From CBDCRK01 sp965220955 (GTDB lineage: Bacteria > Desulfobacterota > Binatia > Bin18 > CBDCRK01): 64,000 bases of DNA. A model generated the notes under the pieces. The model ran no database searches. It was not told the origin of the DNA and was given only the letters and a program-made list of their open reading frames with translations. The translations under genes were made by a program, and so were the position numbers. Of this stretch, positions 51,898 through 60,835 are shown piece by piece. The DNA is taken from contig CBDCRK010000008.1 in assembly GCA_965220955.1 (NCBI GenBank), positions 124,001-188,000 on the forward strand. The letters are read 5' to 3'. The stretch's first letter is position 1. Each line of letters starts with the position of its first letter.

Positions 51898-52996
51898 ATG
51901 TTACTAGAAATACGAGAGAAGGCTAGTGAGCTGACGGAGAAAATGGAAAGCCTAGGGAGGCGTCTTTGACGTTATTGGCAAAGAGAAACGAGCAGCCGAG
52001 CTTGAGGAACAGACCCTTGCGCCCGAGTTCTGGCAAGAGCCCGATCGGGCGCAGAGTATTTTGCGGGAACGATCTGGTCTTCTTGAGGTCATACAGCAGT
52101 GGCGCAGACCAGCACAGAGCCTGGAAGATTTACATGTTTTTCTGGAGCTAGCCGAGGAAGGAGACGAGGAGGCTCTAGGAGAAGTGGAAGAAAAAGTTGG
52201 GGAGCTTGAAGAAGAGGTAAGAACCCTTGAGCTGCAGTGCATGCTCAGTGGTGAACATGATGCTGGCAATGCTATTGTAAGCCTCCACCCTGGGGCAGGG
52301 GGGACGGAAGCACAGGATTGGGCGGATATGCTTTTGCGCATGTACCTGCGCTGGGCAGAAAAAAAGGGATACAAGGTTGAAGTCGTAGACTATCTGCCCG
52401 GGGATGGGGCCGGGATTAAGAGTGCCACTTTTACTGCAGAGGGTCCCTATGCTTACGGGCACTTGAGAGCGGAGGCAGGTATTCATCGCTTGGTGAGGAT
52501 CTCTCCTTTTGATGCTAACGCCAGGAGGCATACCTCATTTGCTTCGGTATTCGTTTATCCAGACATTGAGCAAGATGTGGAAGTCGAGGTCCGAGATGAG
52601 GACCTGCGCATTGACACCTATCGGGCAAGTGGTGCTGGTGGGCAGCATGTCAACAAGACCGATTCTGCCGTGCGCCTTACCCACTTGCCTACCGGTATTG
52701 TTGTTTGCTGTCAGAACGAACGCTCTCAGCACCGTAATAAAACAACGGCAATGAAGATCCTACGAGCCCGGCTCTATGAAATAGAGATGGAAAAGAGACA
52801 GGAGAAAATGGAGGAATTGCATAAGAGCAAGAAAGAGATTGCTTGGGGAAGCCAGATTCGCTCCTACGTTCTCCATCCCTATCGTATGGTAAAAGACCAC
52901 CGTACAGGGACAGAGGTAGGAAACGCCGACGCCGTTCTAGATGGGGAGATCGATAAGCTTATCGAGGCATATCTTCTCCGGCAGATTACAGCATAA
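51898..52996 (+). CDS. prfB: Peptide chain release factor 2, with programmed +1 frameshift
   Basis: Reads 23 codons from ATG 51898 to an in-frame TGA (51967-51969), then continues in the +1 frame from GAC 51968 to 52996. The site CGTCTTTGAC with AGGGAGG just upstream is the standard RF2 autoregulatory signal. Downstream: RISPFDANARRHTSFASV holds the SPF anticodon-like motif that distinguishes RF2, and RASGAGGQHVNKTDSAVRL has the GGQ peptide-release motif. Releases at UGA and UAA. ~366 residues in total, normal length. Confidence 0.95.
51954..51970 (+). promoter_or_regulatory. RF2 programmed frameshift site
   Basis: AGGGAGG CGT CTT TGA C: an internal Shine-Dalgarno-like sequence three bases before CTT and a slow UGA stop. 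When RF2 is scarce, ribosomes slip +1 on CTT. Confidence 0.95.
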
Positions 52997-53005
52997 GAGG
53001 GAGAG

Positions 53006-53887
53006 ATGGAAGAGATTACCATCCGCCTAAAACAGGCAAGAGAAAATAAAGGAGTTTCTCTCCAGGAAGTGCAGACAGCAACCCGTATCCCTGTGCACTA
53101 CCTGGAGGTTCTTGAAGGAGGAAAAGACACTAGCTTTCTTGCCGATCGGCTGTACCTGATTCCTTTCTTGCGTAGCTATGCAACCTTTCTTGGTATTAGT
53201 CCAGAAACAGCTATATCCCAGTTTGTTAGTGAGTTGCAGAAAAACGAAGCCAGCACTGCTCGTTCGGAGCGACCACGTGAGTCTTTCCGCTTCTCCCCCT
53301 GGCTTATTCTGCTCTCACTTTTTGTTGCTTTGCTCGTGATTTTCTCCTCTATCTGGTATGGAGGAGGGATTGGCTTTTTGTGGCCAGGGGGGGAGGAGGA
53401 ACCTCCCTCTCTCTCTTCTGAATCGCCTTCTTCTTTGACAGAGCCTAATGCCCCTGCTTCCTCTTTGACAGAGCCTAATGCCCCTGCTTCCTCTTTGACA
53501 GAGCCTAATGCCCCTCCTGTTTCCTCTTCCTTGTTTTTTGTAGAAACTGGAACGCGGGAACCGCCTCTTTTAGCTCTCAGCCCACAGATCTCGGCTATCG
53601 GCCAGGAGGCCCCACATCTGTTACAAGTACGGGCAAAGGAGAGAACATGGATCCATGCAACCATTGATGGCGAGCAAGAGAGGGATGTCCTTCTCAAACC
53701 GGGCGAAACAGTGGAATGGTCCGCACAGAAAGGATTTGTCTTGACAATAGGCAACGCCGGAGGGGCGGACCTTATCTTCAATGGGAAAGATCTGCCGGCT
53801 TTAGGAGTATCAGGAGAGGTGATCCGCGACTTCCAACTCCCTCCTCCAGAGGAAGAGGAAGGCGTTCAGGCTCGTTTACAGCCGTAG
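53006..53887 (+). CDS. RodZ-like helix-turn-helix membrane protein (HTH_25/DUF4115)
   Basis: 293 residues. N-terminal helix-turn-helix (LKQARENKGVSLQEVQTATR, then YLIPFLRSYATFLGI), a single membrane helix (PWLILLSLFVALLVIFSSIW, ~97-117), a Pro/Ser-rich linker with three 10-residue repeats, and a C-terminal DUF4115 domain (RAKERTWIHATIDGEQERDV, then LLKPGETVEWSAQ). RodZ links MreB to the envelope for cell shape; the name is by architecture. No mreB is near. 9 bp after prfB. Confidence 0.85.
   Translation: MEEITIRLKQARENKGVSLQEVQTATRIPVHYLEVLEGGKDTSFLADRLYLIPFLRSYATFLGISPETAISQFVSELQKNEASTARSERPRESFRFSPWLILLSLFVALLVIFSSIWYGGGIGFLWPGGEEEPPSLSSESPSSLTEPNAPASSLTEPNAPASSLTEPNAPPVSSSLFFVETGTREPPLLALSPQISAIGQEAPHLLQVRAKERTWIHATIDGEQERDVLLKPGETVEWSAQKGFVLTIGNAGGADLIFNGKDLPALGVSGEVIRDFQLPPPEEEEGVQARLQP
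53431..53520 (+). repeat. Three 30-bp tandem repeats in the linker of the RodZ-like gene
   Basis: The unit begins CTCTTTGACAGAGCCTAATG and codes SLTEPNAPAS. The outer units differ by one and a few bases. The repeats keep the frame and so can change linker length freely. Confidence 0.9.
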
Positions 53888-53916
53888 AGGTCATCCCGTA
53901 TTTCCAACAGCTTAGT

Positions 53917-53975
53917 CTGCGACCGTAGTCTGCGACTGTAGCCGCAGACCGTAGTCGCGACTACAGTCGATAACG
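53917..53975. repeat. Short nested direct/inverted repeats
   Basis: GTCTGCGAC and GTAGTC motifs repeat in both orientations, including TAGTCGCGACTA. It can form several hairpins between convergent genes and may serve as a bidirectional terminator. Confidence 0.5.
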
Positions 53976-54012
53976 GTTTCTTACTAAGGCTTAGCCTTCT
54001 TTTTCACCGGGG

Positions 54013-54408
54013 CTATTGTGCCGGAGATTCTCCTTCTTGTACACATACTGGCTTACCCTCTATAGTGGCGGGCAATTGCAAGGTAAGCCCGCTATCTGAT
54101 GCTTCGCTTTGTGATGCGGATGCCGTTCCATACTGCTCATTAACCGACACCAAAAATCCACACTCTCCCTGACAGGAGCCGATGACCACGGTCCTTCCCT
54201 TTTGGGAGAGACGTTCAGATAAACGGAGCAGGTCCATTTTGTAGTCTGCAGGCAGCCCTGCACAGGCAGGCTGGAAGGCAATAGGAGGTGGGAGCTGGGT
54301 AGTAGGCGGCTTGGGCTTATGATACCAGCCACAGGCTGTGACCCATAGTATCACTAACATTGCTAATATGTAAATTCTCCCCACCAAAATTTCTCTTATC
54401 TCAGCCAT
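54013..54408 (-). CDS. Putative lipoprotein, hypothetical
   Basis: 131 residues from ATG 54408. A hydrophobic helix ends in a lipobox-like sequence (LVILWVTACGW), so the protein is probably lipid-anchored by Cys. A proline-rich stretch (KPKPPTTQLPPPIAFQP) follows, then a small domain with paired cysteines (VVIGSCQGECGFLVSVNEQY). Family not recognised. Its start overlaps the rimI stop by 8 bp, so the two form an operon. Confidence 0.6.
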   Translation of the reverse strand: MAEIREILVGRIYILAMLVILWVTACGWYHKPKPPTTQLPPPIAFQPACAGLPADYKMDLLRLSERLSQKGRTVVIGSCQGECGFLVSVNEQYGTASASQSEASDSGLTLQLPATIEGKPVCVQEGESPAQ

Positions 54409-54883
54409 CTGCAGGAAACCCACAGCGCAAGTCGTGTGTCATGCGAATTGCGGCTTCTCGGCCACTATAGTAGCCTGGTATGTATCTGGTTTCATGATAC
54501 CCCAACTTTTGGTAGAATGTACGTGCCTCTATATTTCCAGCACGTACTTCCAAATTGACAAAGAACATATCTCCCACTCGGGCGGTTTCCTCTAGCCACT
54601 CTATGAGCTGGCACCCGATCCCTAAGCGTCGGTAGGCTGGATCAACCGCTAGAAGATTCAAATGGGCACTTTCATCGAAAAACTGCATAATGGCAAATCC
54701 AATGAGTCCTCCGTTAGCCCACGCTGTCAACACATTACTGTCACGACCTCGAATATGCTCTGCGACCCGCCTAGCAGTCCACGACCAGGGTAACCCAGAC
54801 TCTACAAGATCACGGGACATAAGCGCAATCCGTTTGGCGTCGCTCAGTCGTGCCAGCTTTAGTTCAATGTTTTGCACTTTCAT
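54401..54883 (-). CDS. rimI: GNAT acetyltransferase, RimI-like
   Basis: 160 residues from ATG 54883, with GGAG seven bases upstream; ATG 54895 is an alternative. ANGGLIGFAIMQFF, then HLNLLAVDPAYRRLGIGCQL (acetyl-CoA loop RRxGxG) and VNLEVRAGNIEARTFYQKLG YHETRYIPGYYSG fit RimI, which acetylates the N-terminus of ribosomal protein S18. A more general GNAT role is possible. Confidence 0.85.
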   Translation of the reverse strand: MKVQNIELKLARLSDAKRIALMSRDLVESGLPWSWTARRVAEHIRGRDSNVLTAWANGGLIGFAIMQFFDESAHLNLLAVDPAYRRLGIGCQLIEWLEETARVGDMFFVNLEVRAGNIEARTFYQKLGYHETRYIPGYYSGREAAIRMTHDLRCGFPADG

Positions 54884-55009
54884 AGACAGCTCCATACCAT
54901 AGGTAGGATGTCTTGGGAACTTCCATGGCTGTCCTAACTTATAGCTCCTGTTACGCCAAGCATTTCACATATTTCTGGTCCGTCTTGCAGCCTCATAACC
55001 GGGTACTTT

Positions 55010-56149
55010 TCAAAAGACAACACCCGACTCTGACGAATCCCCTACTCCTAGCCTAGCGGCATAACGAGCTGTATCGTAATATAGATCGATGTCCACCTTC
55101 TTCAGATTTTCTACAGCATGGGAGAAAGGTATCATTGACATACGACAAGCAGGGGCGATCCCCTGGGCACTGACCATCTTGCCAAAGTCCCCGCGTATAA
55201 CCGCCTCTACCGCCGTGGCGCCAAAAAGCCGGCCCATAAGGCGATCTATTGCTGAGGGACTGCCCCCTCGCTGGGCGTGACCAATAATCACAACGCGTGC
55301 GTCGTAGGGGGTTTCGTGTCGGATCTTCTCTGCTAGTAGATTGCCTATTCCGCCCAACCGAACATGCCCGAAGGCATCTAGTTTGGCATCCACTGTCACT
55401 ACTCCTTGGTCAACTGCCCTAGCCCCTTCGGCCGCAACAATTACCGCATAACGCGGATAACGCCGATCCTGCAGCCCGTGCTCCAGGCGTTGGGTAAGTA
55501 ACCTGTAGATATGCTCATAGGAAAAGGGATACTCGGGGATAAGTACTATGGCCGCGCCTCCGGCCGCTGCACTCCACAAAGCGAGATGCCCAGCATGACG
55601 GCCCATGACCTCCACTACCTGTATCCAGTGGTGCGACCCGGCGGACGTACGCACCTGCTCGATGACCTGCGTGCAATTACGCAGTGCGGTGTCAAAGCCC
55701 AAGGTATAGTCTGTGCCACTAAGATCATTGTCAATGGTCTTGGGAATGCCCACAACCTTGGCTCCCTTCTGGCCTAGCCTCTGGGCCACGCCTAGCGTGT
55801 CTTCTCCACCTAGAGCAATGACTGCATCCAGTTGCAGCCTATCCATGTTCTGGAGGACTTCAGCAGAACGATCCTTGGGTTCTCCTCCTTCCGGTGAGGG
55901 GAGGTGAAACGGATTGGTACGTGAAGAGCCAAGGTTAGTGCCTCCATCACGGTCCCACCGCCTGACTAGGTGATCTTCCAGCCGTAGCGTCCCTTGATCG
56001 CTCTCGCTGAGCAGCCCCTGCCAGCCATCGTAGATACCAATCACTTCAATACCCAGGACGGTAGCCTTGTATACAACGGCCTTCAGTGCTGGATTTAACC
56101 CCGGCGCATCGCCGCCTCCAGTTAATACTCCGATCCTGCGAATAGTCAT
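55010..56149 (-). CDS. pfkA: 6-phosphofructokinase, probably pyrophosphate-dependent
   Basis: 379 residues from ATG 56149, with GGAGGG upstream. GVLTGGGDAPGLNPALKAVV, IALGGEDTLGVAQRL, GIPKTIDNDLSGTDYTLGFD and IQVVEVMGRHAGHLAL define the family. The residues that usually decide the phosphate donor are Asp in GGED (Gly in ATP enzymes) and Lys in PKTIDND (Gly in many ATP enzymes). Both match the pyrophosphate type. Catalyses fructose-6-phosphate to the 1,6-bisphosphate, reversibly if PPi is used. Confidence 0.88.
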   Translation of the reverse strand: MTIRRIGVLTGGGDAPGLNPALKAVVYKATVLGIEVIGIYDGWQGLLSESDQGTLRLEDHLVRRWDRDGGTNLGSSRTNPFHLPSPEGGEPKDRSAEVLQNMDRLQLDAVIALGGEDTLGVAQRLGQKGAKVVGIPKTIDNDLSGTDYTLGFDTALRNCTQVIEQVRTSAGSHHWIQVVEVMGRHAGHLALWSAAAGGAAIVLIPEYPFSYEHIYRLLTQRLEHGLQDRRYPRYAVIVAAEGARAVDQGVVTVDAKLDAFGHVRLGGIGNLLAEKIRHETPYDARVVIIGHAQRGGSPSAIDRLMGRLFGATAVEAVIRGDFGKMVSAQGIAPACRMSMIPFSHAVENLKKVDIDLYYDTARYAARLGVGDSSESGVVF

Positions 56150-56289
56150 AGGTCCCTCCACATGGGCTTTGCTAAGCGTTACTATACTAGATATGCTGCC
56201 CGAATGCTTTAGTGGCCCCCGGTAAACCCGCTACATACACTATTCAACAGAATACCCTCCGGGAGGCAACAACACTACGTAAAAGAGGC

Positions 56290-58368
56290 ATGGTAATGAA
56301 TGGCTCAAGAAAAACCCGGGTTAGCGCTGCGCGCCTCAATGGCTGGCGAGCATGGATCTCCTTGCTTATCGAGTGGTTACAGAGGCTTCAGCCGCCGAAG
56401 ACGGCAGTTCTTATTGGCGCGGCACTGGTGGTTGGTGTGGGTGCCGGTTTTGGGGCTATTATTTTCCCCTGGCTCATCAACAGCTTTACAACCTTAGCCT
56501 TCGCTGGAGGTAGTCAGGCCCTCACCTTTCTCGGCCGCTACTATGTACTTCTGATTCCGGCGATCGGTGGCTTAGTGGTGGGACCACTGGTTTATTGGTT
56601 TGCCCGGGAAGCCAAAGGCCATGGCGTGCCGGAAGTAATGGAAGCGGTTGCCTTAAGGGGTGGTCGTATCCGTCCCATTGTTGTTGTCATTAAGGCATTG
56701 GCTTCATCGATTTGTATCGGGACCGGTGGTTCTGCCGGCCGCGAAGGTCCGATTGTCCAGATTGGCTCGGCTTTGGGATCGACCATTGGTCAGGTGCTGC
56801 GGATGTCCGACGATCGCATCCGCATGTTGGTTGCTTGTGGTGCGGCCGGTGGTATTGCGGCCACCTTTAACGCCCCGGTGGCTGGCGTTATCTTTGCGCT
56901 AGAAGTTATCCTCGGCGAGTTTACCGCTGGCCATTTCTCCACGGTTGTGATTTCGTCGGTGACAGCCAACGTGGTTTCCCGCGTCTTCTTGGGCGATGTC
57001 CCAGCCTTTACGGTGCCGGGATACACTCTGCATAGCCCCTGGGAGCTGTTGCTCTACGCCCTACTGGGTGTGATCTCCGCGCCGGTCGGTGTTGGGTTTT
57101 CGCGAATTCTTTATTGGCTGGAAGACGTTTTTAATGCCTGGAATTTCCCCGAGTACCTAAAACCGGCAGTGGGTGGCCTGGGAGTAGGCGCTATTGGTCT
57201 ATATACGCCGCAAGTTTTTGGCATTGGCTATGATGCGATCGAGGCGGTTCTCGGTAACGAAGTTGTGCTCAGTAGTGTTGCGCTTTTGCTCGTTGCCAAG
57301 ATCATGGCAACATCGTTGACGTTAGGTTCCGGTGGCTCAGGCGGTGTTTTTGCTCCCTCTCTCTTCATGGGCGCAATGCTCGGCGGAGCCTTTGGAGACC
57401 TGGTTCATCGCTGGCTGCCCAATATCACGGCTCTGCCTGGGGCCTATGCCATGGTGGGGATGGCGGCGGTATTTGCTGCCGGCGCTCGTGCGCCCCTTAG
57501 CGCAATCATTATCCTCTTTGAGATGACCGGCGACTATCGGGTTATCTTGCCCCTCATGCTGGCTACGGTTATTGCAACATTGCTCGCTCAGTATCTGGAG
57601 CCAGAGTCGATCTACACAATGAAGCTTTCTCGCCGAGGTGTTCACCTGGAGCGCGGTCGGGATATCGACGTCATGCGCTCTTTTCATGTGGCCGAAGTCA
57701 TGCATACTCCTGCCCCTACCCTGCCGGAGAATGCTCCTTTCCACCAGGTGGTAGAGCAATTCCTGGACTCGCAGGACCCGTACTATTACCTGATGGACAG
57801 AGAACAGAAACTTGCCGGTTTAGTGTCTCTGCACGATGTTAAGGAGTTTCTCAGCGAAGGGGGATTAGAAGGTTTGGTGATCGCTCGGGATCTAGCCCGG
57901 CCGATTTCCACCACTACCCATCCCCAGGAAACTCTGGCTGAATGCCTGCGCAAATTGGCTGAGGCAGATCTCGAGCAGCTGCCGGTAATAGACGTAAATC
58001 CGGTGTCAAAGTTAGTGGGTGTGGTTACCCAGAGAGACCTTATTGATCTCTACGATCGGCAGGTTTTACGTAGGGAGTTTATTGGTACCGCTTCTGTGAC
58101 TGCTTCCCAAGACCGTAACACCCTCACCTTGCCTCACCGCTACACGGTTGTACCGTTTCCGCTTCCTGCAGCGTATGTGGGGAAAACCTTAAGAGAGCTG
58201 GACCTGCGTGCTCGCTACCACGTCACCGTTATTGCTGTCCGTACTGAGACTAGCAGTGGTTCCCGCGATAACTTGCCACAGCCCGAACAACTTCTGCAGG
58301 CAGGGGAAATCCTTGTTCTCGCTGGTTATCGTGAAGATATTGCCGATCTCCGGCGTTCACTAACCTAA
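56290..58368 (+). CDS. ClC-family chloride channel with CBS and TrkA-C domains
   Basis: About 692 residues from ATG 56290 (AGAGG upstream). Ion-path motifs GTGGSAGREGPIVQIGSALG (gating Glu in GREGP) and GSGGSGGVFAPSLFMGAMLG are intact. At the inner proton-glutamate position of ClC antiporters (FNAPxAGxxFxxEE) this protein has FNAPVAGVIFALEV: the second Glu is Val, as in channel-type ClCs. Two CBS domains (~500-620) and a TrkA-C-like end (RYTVVPFPLPAAYVGKTLRE) follow and should give nucleotide regulation. Confidence 0.9.
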   Translation: MVMNGSRKTRVSAARLNGWRAWISLLIEWLQRLQPPKTAVLIGAALVVGVGAGFGAIIFPWLINSFTTLAFAGGSQALTFLGRYYVLLIPAIGGLVVGPLVYWFAREAKGHGVPEVMEAVALRGGRIRPIVVVIKALASSICIGTGGSAGREGPIVQIGSALGSTIGQVLRMSDDRIRMLVACGAAGGIAATFNAPVAGVIFALEVILGEFTAGHFSTVVISSVTANVVSRVFLGDVPAFTVPGYTLHSPWELLLYALLGVISAPVGVGFSRILYWLEDVFNAWNFPEYLKPAVGGLGVGAIGLYTPQVFGIGYDAIEAVLGNEVVLSSVALLLVAKIMATSLTLGSGGSGGVFAPSLFMGAMLGGAFGDLVHRWLPNITALPGAYAMVGMAAVFAAGARAPLSAIIILFEMTGDYRVILPLMLATVIATLLAQYLEPESIYTMKLSRRGVHLERGRDIDVMRSFHVAEVMHTPAPTLPENAPFHQVVEQFLDSQDPYYYLMDREQKLAGLVSLHDVKEFLSEGGLEGLVIARDLARPISTTTHPQETLAECLRKLAEADLEQLPVIDVNPVSKLVGVVTQRDLIDLYDRQVLRREFIGTASVTASQDRNTLTLPHRYTVVPFPLPAAYVGKTLRELDLRARYHVTVIAVRTETSSGSRDNLPQPEQLLQAGEILVLAGYREDIADLRRSLT

Positions 58369-58580
58369 TGTAGCTTTCCTGAAAGCTTTCTGGCCTACTC
58401 CTAGACGGCTGGCTATTGTACGTGATGGTATACATTGCTTGATAGACTGTTATAAGCAGTGAAATGGTAGGACTTTTGTAAGGCAAACCACAGCATCCCT
58501 ACTTTTGCACCTCAAGGTCACTTTGTCGAAGCAGGGGGCAAAGCAACCGGGAGGAAAGCTAACCACATTCCACCACCGGG

Positions 58581-58910
58581 TTATAAAGCCTCTTGTGGCG
58601 GGCGGCGGTGTGCTTTGTTTTCCGACCCCTTAGATGCAGGGGCCCCGTCTGCTCGAGGGCCGGTCCTTCTTACCGGCGCATTAATAAAGAGAGCAGTGCG
58701 GGTGCGGTCATTATGAAAATCGATCTCAACCCGTTCGGGATCGATCTGAACATGGCGGGCGATCGTGATCAGAATATCCTTGCGCAGAGCCTCCATCCGC
58801 TCGGCTGACATTCCTAGACGATCGAACATAAGGGCAATCTGAAGGCGATCCTTTGCCTCGTCCTTACTCCCCCGCCCTCCGAAAAATCGCTGTACCATAT
58901 TTTCCCACAT
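58581..58910 (-). CDS. minE: Cell division topological specificity factor MinE
   Basis: 109 residues from ATG 58910, which overlaps the minD stop (TGATG). FFGGRGSKDEAKDRLQIALM is the MinD-binding start and LRKDILITIARHVQIDPERV, then EIDFHNDR, the topological domain. The C-terminal ~25 residues (PRADGAPASKGSENKAHRRP) are an extra basic tail. It drives MinCD oscillation so that division occurs at mid-cell. Confidence 0.93.
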   Translation of the reverse strand: MWENMVQRFFGGRGSKDEAKDRLQIALMFDRLGMSAERMEALRKDILITIARHVQIDPERVEIDFHNDRTRTALFINAPVRRTGPRADGAPASKGSENKAHRRPPQEAL

Positions 58911-59713
58911 CACGCGCTTTTTCTCCCAAGAAAGCGTTGGCCAAGCCAATGCATAAAGCTACCCTGTCCATTCAGCTCAGGAATGGGCACTTCCTCTCCT
59001 AAGATCCGTCTTACAATCCGCTTGTATGCCTGACCTGACTTAGAATTACCGTTGAGCACCACCGGCGTCCCCCGGTTGCCGGCGACCACTACCTCTGTAT
59101 CATCGGGTACCAAGCCAAGGAGTCCAACCGCAAGAATATCGAGAACATCTTCTTGGTCAAGCATATCCCCCCGTTTAACAAGCTCCGGGGACACTCGGTT
59201 GATAATAAGGCGGGGATCCCCAAGGGAACCCTGTAGAAGCCCGATGACTCTATCGGCATCGCGCACTGGTGAAACCTCGGGAGTAGTGACAATGATTGCT
59301 TCATCCGCGCCGGCCACGGCATTGCGAAATCCCTGCTCAATGCCGGCTGGACAGTCAATGAGGATAAAGTCAAATTCCTCCTTCAGCTTGCTGCATAGAT
59401 CTTTCATCTGTTCTGGCGTAACCGCGTTTTTGTCGTCTACCTGCGAGGCGGGTAAGAGAAAAAGATTGGCAAGCTTTTTATCCTTGATAAGCGCTTGGCG
59501 GACCTCGCAACGGCCGTATACTACATCGACCAAGTGATAAACAATGCGGTTTTCCAGACCAAGGATGATGTCGAGGTTACGAAGCCCAATGTCACCATCA
59601 ACAAGAACAACCTTTTGCTCTTGCTTGGCCAGACCGATTCCAATGTTGGCCGTGGCTGTGGTCTTGCCTACACCTCCCTTGCCCGACGTGATTACAATCA
59701 CTCTCCCGTCCAT
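58910..59713 (-). CDS. minD: Septum site-determining ATPase MinD
   Basis: 267 residues. GKGGVGKTTATANIGIGLAK is the deviant Walker A; VVLVDGDIGLRNLDIILGLE, DFILIDCPAGIEQGF and TTPEVSPVRDADRVIGLL are intact. The C-terminal HWLGQRFLGRK is the amphipathic membrane helix. Membrane-associated ATPase that recruits MinC. 14 bp after minC and overlapping minE. Confidence 0.97.
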   Translation of the reverse strand: MDGRVIVITSGKGGVGKTTATANIGIGLAKQEQKVVLVDGDIGLRNLDIILGLENRIVYHLVDVVYGRCEVRQALIKDKKLANLFLLPASQVDDKNAVTPEQMKDLCSKLKEEFDFILIDCPAGIEQGFRNAVAGADEAIIVTTPEVSPVRDADRVIGLLQGSLGDPRLIINRVSPELVKRGDMLDQEDVLDILAVGLLGLVPDDTEVVVAGNRGTPVVLNGNSKSGQAYKRIVRRILGEEVPIPELNGQGSFMHWLGQRFLGRKSA

Positions 59714-59727
59714 AGCCCTGTGGCCTC

Positions 59728-60438
59728 CTATCCCCTTCCATGCAAGGGTTCAATAATAATTCTTTCATTTTGTACCCTAGCGATTTCTGGCTGAGGTATG
59801 TGGCGGTTGCCTTCCCCCTCTTCTGGCCGGGCAATCAGTGGACCAATACGCAACTGCAAGGGGACTAGGTTTAAAGAGATCACCACCGCATTACTGTTGT
59901 CTGGGTAGCCAGCATGCACTAAGCCCCGCAGCGAACCAAAAACAACCACATCCCCTCCCGCCAGGATCTCTGCTCCCTGGTTTACATCTCCTACCAGCAA
60001 CACGTTTCCTTCGCATACCTCCTTTTGACCGGAACGCAGGCTACGCCGCAGGTAGAGGGCGGTACTGCTCTCTTTGCGAACTGCTGCTGTCTCTCCAGGA
60101 GAGGACTTTGATGCTGGATCGCGGCTCTTGCTTGAGGTCAGGGCAGCCTCACGTACCGGCACCCCTTCCTTGTAAAGCACTTCGCGGCTGATCGGGGAGA
60201 GAGCAACGGCGTAACGCAGCAGGAGCCCTTCTTTATGGAGGAGCTCTTTGAGGTCTCGCCACTCTTCTTTGCTGAGTAGCCGCGAGCCAAAGTGAAGAAT
60301 TATTTGCGAGTTGCAAAAGAAGCCATCGGCACGAGACAGCTCCTTCTCTGCTGCCCGCATTACCTCATAAAAAGGGACCTGATCGTCAAGAAGGAAGGTT
60401 GTTCCTTCCTTCAGGCCCTTAATGGTAAGGAGTTCCAC
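59728..60438 (-). CDS. minC: Septum site-determining protein MinC
   Basis: 236 residues. The GTG at 60438 with GGGAGG upstream is preferred to a longer frame from 60474, because homology starts at ELLTIKGLKEGTTFLL. The C-terminal beta-helix domain (RSGQKEVCEGNVLLVGDVNQ, then GAEILAGGDVVVFGSLRGLV and AGYPDNSNAVVISLNL) is the MinD-binding part. The linker is Ser/Ala-rich. Inhibits FtsZ at the poles. Confidence 0.95.
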   Translation of the reverse strand: MELLTIKGLKEGTTFLLDDQVPFYEVMRAAEKELSRADGFFCNSQIILHFGSRLLSKEEWRDLKELLHKEGLLLRYAVALSPISREVLYKEGVPVREAALTSSKSRDPASKSSPGETAAVRKESSTALYLRRSLRSGQKEVCEGNVLLVGDVNQGAEILAGGDVVVFGSLRGLVHAGYPDNSNAVVISLNLVPLQLRIGPLIARPEEGEGNRHIPQPEIARVQNERIIIEPLHGRG

Positions 60439-60594
60439 GCCACCTCCCAAACACTCCCTCAGAAAAACCCACACTAGGACCTAGCTGCTCATCAGTCGTG
60501 GGGTGTTACCAGAACAATATTCTGTAACAGAAAAAAAAGCGAGACACAAGATACTATGGGACTTGTTCGGTTGGTTTGGTCATTCGTTCCGCGG

Positions 60595-60657
60595 TTGGTT
60601 CCGGCTTAAAGCTAGACTTGCTCGGTAGAGCTTTGCTGACTAGTGCTGTGCTTAGTT
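60595..60657. repeat. ~65-bp dispersed repeat, intergenic copy
   Basis: Degenerate match to 61144-61207 and 62355-62432: TTGGTTCCGGCTTAAAGC at one end, CTTGCTCGG in the middle, TTTGCTGACT, and CTTAGTT at the other end. Lies upstream of minC and of the 34-codon gene. Confidence 0.6.
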
Positions 60658-60730
60658 GCAAGGCGCTTGAGAGATAGCTATAAAACCAAACACCAATTGT
60701 TATCTTAAAGCACGAGAGGAATACAGTCAT

Positions 60731-60835
60731 ATGGCCAGAGAACGAGACAAGGAAATCCGCCGTCGCCGTAAGCGTCGTGAAAAGGCGCGTAAGCAACACA
60801 TTAAGGAGCTAAAGGCGCAGGCGAAGAAGAGTTAG
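60731..60835 (+). CDS. Small basic 34-residue protein
   Basis: ATG 60731 behind GAGAGGA, stop TAG 60833. MARERDKEIRRRRKRREKAR, then KQHIKELKAQAKKS: over half of the residues are Lys or Arg, and it should form one long helix. Such tiny basic proteins may bind RNA or ribosomes. It converges on, and overlaps by 35 bp, the end of the GspB-like gene. Not recognised as a named family. Confidence 0.6.
   Translation: MARERDKEIRRRRKRREKARKQHIKELKAQAKKS

Noticed and set aside
51901..51970. prfB as a frameshifted pseudogene
   Set aside because: The site is the conserved CTT-TGA-C with internal Shine-Dalgarno, which is normal RF2 autoregulation.
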